DNA of 5,823 nt from the NCBI GenBank assembly GCA_003451635.1, contig DMAT01000035.1:1-5823 (forward strand), in the 5' to 3' direction. Positions 4,574 to 5,823 of the stretch are shown here, piece after piece. Both the position numbers and the translations under genes were made by a program. How positions within the stretch are numbered: position 1 is the first letter of the stretch; every line of letters starts with the position of its first letter. This DNA comes from Syntrophus sp. (in: bacteria). GTDB lineage: Bacteria > Desulfobacterota > Syntrophia > Syntrophales > UBA8958. The notes beneath the pieces are model-generated. The model was not told where the DNA came from. It ran no database searches and worked only from the letters and a program-made list of their open reading frames with translations.

Positions 4574-5823
4574 ATGGGTATTGCCGGAGACATAGCCATT
4601 ATTGTTACCGCTGCTTTCTTGGGTGGACTGATTGCACATTTACTGAAGCAACCCCTGATCATCGGATATATTTTCGCAGGTGTGATTGTGGGACCGCACA
4701 CAGGTGGGGTGACCGTTTCTGATGTCCACAATATTGAGAAGCTTGCAGAAATCGGCGTGGCCCTGCTGCTTTTCGCATTGGGGCTGGAATTTTCCATTCG
4801 GGAGTTGAAGCCGGTCCGTAAAATTGCCATTATCGGGACTCCTATACAGATAGCTTTAACGACAGCATTCGGGTTTGGCATTGGAAGATTGCTGGGATGG
4901 GACTGGGTGCCGTCTCTCTGGTTTGGGGCGCTTATCTCGCTTTCAAGTACGATGGTAATCCTGAAGACCCTGGAGAATCAGGGAATGATCGGCACCCTGT
5001 CCAGTCGCGTCATGATCGGCGTGCTTATTGTTCAGGATTTGGCAATAGTGCCGATGTTGATCATTCTCCCGCAGTTGAGCACCCCCCAAAGCGGTTTACC
5101 GATTCTGGCTTTTGCCGCCATGAATGCGGCCATTTTCCTAATATTGATGATCATTCTCGGCACACGCATCATTCCGCCGGTAATGAAATTCATTGCCAAC
5201 TGGGGCTCCCGGGAGTTATTCCTTGTCGCCATCACGGCCATAGGATTGGGTATTGGCTATGGCACATATCTGTTCGGTCTTTCCTTCGCCTTCGGAGCCT
5301 TTGTTGCCGGCATGCTGCTGAGCGAGTCTGATTATGGATATCAAGCCCTTAGTGATATCATACCTCTACGTGATATCTTCAGTCTTCTGTTCTTTACCTC
5401 CATTGGAATGCTGCTTGACCTCAAATATTTGTTAAATAATCTGCCGATGATCCTGTTTTTAGTACTGATCGTTATGCTGGGCAAGGGGCTGATTTTCGCC
5501 GCATTGAGCCGGTTGTTTCATTACAAGAATATTGTTCCCCTGGCCATGGGATTGGGGCTCTCACAGGTCGGAGAATTCTCTTTTGTCCTTGGCCGCGTGG
5601 GAGTTACAACAAAGTCCATTTCTGCAGAATTCTATTCCCTGGTTCTGACCGTGACCATTGTCACCATGCTGCTTACACCGCCCATTTCGGGATTGACCTC
5701 TCCATTATACGCTTTTTTGAGACGGTGGCTGAAGCCGGCTATGCTAGAGCCTATCCATTTTCCTAAGACAGATATGCAGGAGCATTTTGTCATCGCCGGC
5801 GGAGGAAGAGTGGGCAGATCTGT
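4574..5823 (+). CDS. KefB-type monovalent cation:proton antiporter (CPA2 family), truncated at right edge
   Basis: Seen: an open frame of 416 codons from ATG 4574 to the window end without a stop. The membrane domain carries CPA2 landmarks: LLKQPLIIGYIFAGVIVGP (23-41), LAEIGVALLLFALGLEFS (57-74), SLSSTMVILKTL (122-133), VMIGVLIVQDLAIVP (146-160, with the conserved ion-binding-region Asp155), FAFGAFVAGMLLSES (238-252), IFSLLFFTSIGML (268-280) and GLSQVGEFSFVLG (328-340). Near the edge HFVIAGGGRVGRS (404-416) begins a Rossmann-type RCK/TrkA-N domain with a GGGRVG nucleotide loop. Known: these inner-membrane proteins exchange K+ or Na+ for H+, gated through the RCK domain; the full family length is about 550-660 residues, so roughly the last third is missing only because the window ends. 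AGGGGG at 4557-4562 is 11 nt upstream, slightly long but the best ribosome site. It is divergent from the nitroreductase gene. The ion specificity cannot be determined. Confidence 0.93.
   Translation, partial: MGIAGDIAIIVTAAFLGGLIAHLLKQPLIIGYIFAGVIVGPHTGGVTVSDVHNIEKLAEIGVALLLFALGLEFSIRELKPVRKIAIIGTPIQIALTTAFGFGIGRLLGWDWVPSLWFGALISLSSTMVILKTLENQGMIGTLSSRVMIGVLIVQDLAIVPMLIILPQLSTPQSGLPILAFAAMNAAIFLILMIILGTRIIPPVMKFIANWGSRELFLVAITAIGLGIGYGTYLFGLSFAFGAFVAGMLLSESDYGYQALSDIIPLRDIFSLLFFTSIGMLLDLKYLLNNLPMILFLVLIVMLGKGLIFAALSRLFHYKNIVPLAMGLGLSQVGEFSFVLGRVGVTTKSISAEFYSLVLTVTIVTMLLTPPISGLTSPLYAFLRRWLKPAMLEPIHFPKTDMQEHFVIAGGGRVGRS

Noticed and set aside
4540..5331. Open frames on both strands (4540-4881 minus, 4897-5331 plus) over the KefB-type gene
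   Set aside because: The intended frame from 4574 reads continuously with all CPA2 motifs, so these are shadows and not evidence of a frameshift.

Overview
The window (about half G+C by eye) looks like ordinary chromosomal sequence from a Gram-negative bacterium. The best guess is an anaerobic Desulfobacterota / former Deltaproteobacteria member, possibly Syntrophales-like. That guess rests on the overall style of the proteins (an FdhE-like protein, a CitMHS_2-type antiporter, an exported SagB-type nitroreductase) and not on any marker gene. No rRNA, tRNA, CRISPR array, insertion sequence or phage gene was seen.

Layout. (1) Bases 1-219, minus strand: the first 73 codons of a gene leaving the left edge, resembling the N-terminal part of formate dehydrogenase accessory protein FdhE, with a good Shine-Dalgarno and a plausible sigma70-type promoter. 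(2) Bases 352-3220, plus strand: three closely spaced genes (gaps of 27 and 16 nt) that probably form an operon. They are uppP (undecaprenyl-diphosphatase), a 491-residue polytopic sodium:proton antiporter-like protein of the ion-transporter superfamily, and a 193-residue soluble protein that I cannot assign to a family. (3) Bases 3257-4361, minus strand: an exported SagB-type nitroreductase followed by a small DUF2784 membrane protein, convergent with the uppP group. (4) A 212-nt divergent intergenic region (4362-4573). It holds a textbook stem plus T-run on the plus strand that terminates no annotated gene, a helically phased direct repeat, and a short palindrome. (5) From 4574 to the right edge, plus strand: a KefB-type CPA2 monovalent cation:proton antiporter, complete through its membrane domain and cut at the start of its RCK/TrkA-N domain.

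How the parts may work together. The theme is the cell envelope and ion homeostasis. UppP regenerates the C55-P lipid carrier for wall and O-antigen synthesis. Two different cation/H+ antiporter families flank or accompany it, and the nitroreductase is predicted to act outside the cytoplasm. The most open questions are the 193-residue protein, which appears to contain two copies of a module of about 92 residues, and the orphan terminator in the divergent region, which could mark a small or antisense RNA. I found no clear new multi-gene system; the uppP-antiporter-unknown trio is the nearest candidate.
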